Assembly: GCA_029067025.1 (NCBI GenBank)
Contig: JAIEFH010000121.1
Location: 1-17,193, forward strand
DNA from: Oscillospiraceae bacterium
GTDB taxonomy: Bacteria > Bacillota > Clostridia > Oscillospirales > Oscillospiraceae
Reading direction: 5' to 3'
DNA: 17,193 bases
How positions within the stretch are numbered: the stretch's first letter is position 1; each line of letters starts with the position of its first letter. This document shows positions 14,209 to 17,193 of the stretch, in pieces. The notes under the pieces are model-generated. The model made no database searches and was not told the DNA's origin. It saw only the letters and a program-made list of their open reading frames with translations. A program made the position numbers and the translations under genes.

Positions 14209-15108
14209 ATGAAAACCGCCATCATTATATTTCTGCTGTTGGTGATCGTCATTCAAGGGCTGCGGCGGCATACTCTGGAGCAGGGACTTTACGAGGCCGC
14301 TCAGCGCATGAGGGCGCAGATGGCCAATGAGACCACCGTCCGGCTGGCTCTGCCGTGCCCCAGCGCGGGGGCGGAGGAGCTGCTAGCCTGTCTCAACGAC
14401 TTGCTGGAGCTGCGCCAGGCCGAGCGGGCGGACTACCGCCGGAAGGAGCAGGAACTCAGAAGGCAGATCGCCAACGTGTCCCATGACCTGCGCACACCGC
14501 TGACCTCCATTCTGGGCTATTTACAGCTTTTGGAAGGGGACGATCTGCCCTTGGAAAAGCGCCGGGAATACTTCCAGGTGATCGAGGGGAGGGCTCGCAC
14601 CCTCCAGACCTTCATCGCCTCGTTCTACGACCTGTCCCGCATCGAGGGGGGCGAGCTGCCTTTGGAGCGGGAGAAGGTGGAACTGGGCCGGGCGCTGTCT
14701 GACCAATTGACCGCGGCCTACGAACAGATCGAGGAGGCGGGGCTGGAGATGGAAGTGGAGATTGCCGACCATCTGCCCCCGGTGTGGGCGGACAGCGGCG
14801 CGGTGACCCGGATCTTTTCCAATCTGCTCACCAATGCCCTGCGCCATGGCTCGGACACCCTGTCCGTCAAGCTGTACCGGGAGGGCGGGTATCTTGTGTC
14901 CTCCTTCTCCAACCGGGCGGATGACCTCACCGCGGAGGACGCCGCCCACGTGTTTGAGCGGTTCTACACCGCCGACAAAATGCGCACCGGGCAGTCCACG
15001 GGGCTGGGGCTTGCCATCGTCAAGGCGCTGGCGGAGCGCATGGGCCACACCGCCGCCGCCCGGTGGGAGGACGGCTGGTTCACGGTGCTGGTGCGGTGGA
15101 GCATTTGA
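14209..15108 (+). CDS. Sensor histidine kinase, single membrane anchor, no sensor domain
   Basis: Partner kinase for the response regulator. The 299-aa protein starts at ATG 14209 with GGGAGAGG eight bases upstream. It has one N-terminal helix (4-17), then about 70 residues of linker, and no extracellular or HAMP domain. The dimerisation/phosphoacceptor domain has NVSHDLRTPLTSILGY (H92). The ATPase domain has an N-box in RIFSNLLTNALRHG (N205, N209), FERFYTAD and GQSTGLGLAIVKALAERMGH. This is the short architecture of intramembrane-type kinases that depend on a transporter or small membrane partner for their signal. The three micro-proteins immediately upstream are candidates. It ends the operon before a terminator. 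Confidence 0.92.
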   Translation: MKTAIIIFLLLVIVIQGLRRHTLEQGLYEAAQRMRAQMANETTVRLALPCPSAGAEELLACLNDLLELRQAERADYRRKEQELRRQIANVSHDLRTPLTSILGYLQLLEGDDLPLEKRREYFQVIEGRARTLQTFIASFYDLSRIEGGELPLEREKVELGRALSDQLTAAYEQIEEAGLEMEVEIADHLPPVWADSGAVTRIFSNLLTNALRHGSDTLSVKLYREGGYLVSSFSNRADDLTAEDAAHVFERFYTADKMRTGQSTGLGLAIVKALAERMGHTAAARWEDGWFTVLVRWSI

Positions 15109-15138
15109 GAAGAACACTGTCAATTTTTATAAAAGGTT

Positions 15139-15170
15139 AATGGAGTCGGTGTTTACGCCGGCTCCATTTT
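15139..15170 (+). terminator. Intrinsic terminator after the kinase gene
   Basis: A 13-bp stem (15139-15151 with 15156-15168, two G-U pairs) on a TTTA loop is followed by four T overlapping its end. It closes the two-component/ABC operon. An upstream A-run (15130-15134) gives it a partly bidirectional form. Confidence 0.8.
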
Positions 15171-15180
15171 GTGATAAGAT
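15152..15180 (+). promoter_or_regulatory. Weak candidate promoter for the P-type ATPase
   Basis: TTTACG (15152-15157) and TAAGAT (15175-15180) are spaced 17 bp and match 4/6 each. The -35 lies in the loop of the terminator hairpin. This is the best match in the 108-base gap, but it is marginal. Confidence 0.3.
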
Positions 15181-15216
15181 AAACGGGAATCTATACAGAG
15201 AAGGAGCCGATGCCGC

Positions 15217-17193
15217 ATGGCTCAACAGGCACAATATCAACAGGCCCCGCCCCCTCGGCGGCGGGACGACGACTCTTCCCACCAGCGGGACGACAGCGAC
15301 CGCCGCCGGCGGGAGGAGCGGGCCGCCCGAGCCCCTCGGGAACCGGAGCGTATTTTCCCCGACCCTAAAATGGGCCTTACCGCTGCCCAGGCGTCCGAGC
15401 TGCTGGAGCGGGGCATGGGCAACGAGGCCCCGGCCTCCAACGCCAAATCTACCCGCCAGATCATCCGGGAGAACACGCTGACCTTCTTCAACCTGGTGTT
15501 TGTGGTGCTGGCGGCCCTGCTGGTGCTGGTGGGGGATTTCAAAGATATGACGTTCCTGGCCATCGCCGTGGTCAACTCTGTCATCGGAATCATCCAGCAG
15601 CTCCGCTCCCGGGCCACCCTGGAGAAGCTGTCTCTCATCAGCGAGACGAGGGTGAAGGTGGTGCGGGACGGGCAGCTTGGCACCGTCCCCGTCCACAAGC
15701 TGGTGCGGGAGGACATTGTAGAGCTGGGGGCAGGGGATCAGATCCCCGCCGACGGCCCGGTGATGTCCGGGCAGGTGACCGTAAACGAAGCCCTCATTAC
15801 CGGCGAAGCCGACCCCATCACCAAGGACGTGGGGGACGAACTGCTCAGCGGCAGCTTTGTGGTGTCCGGCAAGTGCCGTGCCCGGCTGGACCGGGTGGGT
15901 TCCGCCAGCTATGCCGCCCGGCTGTCCCTGGAGGCCAAGGCCGACCAAGGGGTGGGACGCTCGGAGATGATGAAGTCGCTGGACAAGTTGATCCGCTTCA
16001 TCGGCTTTGCCCTGATCCCCATCGGCGCGGCCCTGTTTTACAACGAGCTGATGCTTCAGGAAAACACCTTTGACCAGGCCGTCCCCGCCGTGGTGGCGGC
16101 GCTCATCGGCATGATTCCCGAGGGGCTGTATCTGCTCACCAGCGTGGCGCTGGCGGTGTCCGTCATGCGGCTGGCCAAACGGGAGACCCTGGTGCATGAG
16201 CTTTCCGCTGTGGAGACGCTGGCCCATGTGGATGTTTTGTGTGTGGATAAGACGGGCACCATCACTCAGCCGGAAATGACCGTGCGGGAAGTGGTTCCCC
16301 TGGACGAGGATCGCTGCCCCATGTCCCGCGTGGAGGAGATCCTCAACGCCTATTACCGGGCCATTGACGCGGATAACGACACCGCCCGGGCTATGGCGGA
16401 GCGGTTCAACAAATCCTCCATCTGGCAGGTCGCCAGCACTGTGCCCTTCACCTCGGCCAACAAATGGTCGGCGGTGGTGTTCAAGGCCTACGGAGCCTAT
16501 GTTGTCGGCGCGCCGGAGTTCATCATGAAGGCTCGGTATGCCGATCTGGAGCATATGGTTACCCCGTACCAGGAGCAGGGCTGCCGGGTGCTGCTGCTGG
16601 CCAAATGCGCCGGCGCCGCCATGGATAGGGGGCTTACCGGCCCGGTGGAGCCGCTGGCTTTGGCGGTCATCAACAATCCGATCCGGGAGGAGGCCCCCAA
16701 GACCTTCCAATACTTTGCCCAGCAGGGGGTTACCGTAAAGGTAATCTCCGGGGACAACCCGTCCACCGTGTCCGCTGTGGCAGTCCAGGCGGGTATCGCC
16801 GGGGCGGATCGCTTCGTGGACGCCGCCACGCTGAAGGAGCCAGCCGACTACGCCCGGGCGGTGCGGGATTACAATGTGTTTGGCCGGGTGACCCCGGATC
16901 AGAAGCGCAAGCTGGTCAAGGCCCTGCAGCGGGCGGGCCATACGGTAGCCATGACCGGCGACGGCGTGAACGACGTGCTGGCCCTCAAAGACGCGGACTG
17001 CGGTATCGCCATGGCCTCCGGTTCGGAGGCGGCCTGTCAGGTGGCCCAGGTAGTGCTGCTGGATTCCAACTTTGCCTCTATGCCCGAGGTGGTGCAGGAG
17101 GGGCGGCGGGTCATTAACAACATCCAGCGGGCGGCGGCCCTCTATCTAGTGAAGAACATCATGTCGCTGTTTTTGTCCCTCATCAATTTGTTT
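15217..17193 (+). CDS. CtpE-like P-type cation ATPase (probably calcium), cut by window end
   Basis: This membrane pump couples ATP hydrolysis to cation transport. 659 codons are visible with no stop before the edge. The actuator motif is LITGEADP (193-200). The ion-site helix M4 has IPEGLYLLTSVALAVS (300-315), the form seen in mycobacterial CtpE. The phosphorylation site is DKTGTIT with D344, and the hinge motif is TGDGVND (580-586). Two helix pairs precede the large cytoplasmic loops; the final helices lie outside the window. Residues 13-45 form an Arg/Asp/Glu-rich, likely disordered tail (PRRRDDDSSHQRDDSDRR and onward), unusual for the family. The ATG at 15217 has AAGGAG about 11 bases upstream; another ATG at 15210 is out of frame. 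Calcium specificity is inferred from the CtpE resemblance. Confidence 0.9.
   Translation, partial: MAQQAQYQQAPPPRRRDDDSSHQRDDSDRRRREERAARAPREPERIFPDPKMGLTAAQASELLERGMGNEAPASNAKSTRQIIRENTLTFFNLVFVVLAALLVLVGDFKDMTFLAIAVVNSVIGIIQQLRSRATLEKLSLISETRVKVVRDGQLGTVPVHKLVREDIVELGAGDQIPADGPVMSGQVTVNEALITGEADPITKDVGDELLSGSFVVSGKCRARLDRVGSASYAARLSLEAKADQGVGRSEMMKSLDKLIRFIGFALIPIGAALFYNELMLQENTFDQAVPAVVAALIGMIPEGLYLLTSVALAVSVMRLAKRETLVHELSAVETLAHVDVLCVDKTGTITQPEMTVREVVPLDEDRCPMSRVEEILNAYYRAIDADNDTARAMAERFNKSSIWQVASTVPFTSANKWSAVVFKAYGAYVVGAPEFIMKARYADLEHMVTPYQEQGCRVLLLAKCAGAAMDRGLTGPVEPLALAVINNPIREEAPKTFQYFAQQGVTVKVISGDNPSTVSAVAVQAGIAGADRFVDAATLKEPADYARAVRDYNVFGRVTPDQKRKLVKALQRAGHTVAMTGDGVNDVLALKDADCGIAMASGSEAACQVAQVVLLDSNFASMPEVVQEGRRVINNIQRAAALYLVKNIMSLFLSLINLF

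Noticed and set aside
15127..16941. A 604-codon open frame on the minus strand opposite the P-type ATPase
   Set aside because: The plus strand carries all P-type ATPase motifs in frame. The antisense product is His/Gly/Gln-rich without any domain pattern, as expected from GC-rich codons read backwards.

Overview
The window reads as chromosomal DNA from a GC-rich, spore-forming anaerobic Firmicute, most like the Oscillospiraceae (Flavonifractor/Oscillibacter-type gut clostridia). The reasons are strong AGGAGG ribosome sites, CotF-like spore coat genes, a BcrA-type ABC/two-component locus, and housekeeping genes of Gram-positive type at high GC. The genus is an inference. I see no plasmid, prophage, insertion sequence or CRISPR array.

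Left part (1-6573, all minus strand apart from a possible partial gene tail at the left edge). From right to left this holds tRNA-Thr(CGT) with promoter and terminator, a MalY/PatB-type PLP enzyme, rimM, and trmD fused to a GNAT acetyltransferase domain. Then come a DegV fatty-acid-binding protein with its own near-consensus promoter, a small class I methyltransferase, rsmA/ksgA, and an Amidase_3-SH3b cell-wall amidase. This is translation and ribosome maturation with lipid and wall functions. The trmD-GNAT gene appears to carry a 57-bp palindromic element inserted in frame in the acetyltransferase domain. The degV promoter carries a perfect palindrome over its -10 box.

Middle (6650-11300, plus strand). 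Two different alpha/beta-hydrolase esterases are followed by a stand-alone ATP-grasp ligase in one tight cluster of unknown product. Next is an AT-rich stretch with a phosphotransferase (APH/choline kinase fold) broken by one extra A in an A-run. Two small CotF-like coat genes follow, then a 103-bp nested inverted repeat and a strong terminator.

Right part (11337-15170, plus strand). An OmpR-type response regulator is followed by a tandem TTAACCTTTC repeat at a promoter lacking a -35 box. Behind it lie an ABC ATPase and a six-helix permease joined by overlapping codons, three tiny membrane ORFs (38, 18 and 57 aa), and a one-helix histidine kinase with no sensor domain, ending at a terminator. 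This resembles a self-regulated peptide-antibiotic sensing/efflux module, with unstudied micro-proteins between transporter and kinase. A CtpE-like P-type ATPase runs off the right edge.

Strongest candidates for something undescribed: the micro-protein-bearing kinase/ABC operon, the esterase-esterase-ATP-grasp cluster, and the in-frame palindromic insertion in the TrmD-GNAT fusion.
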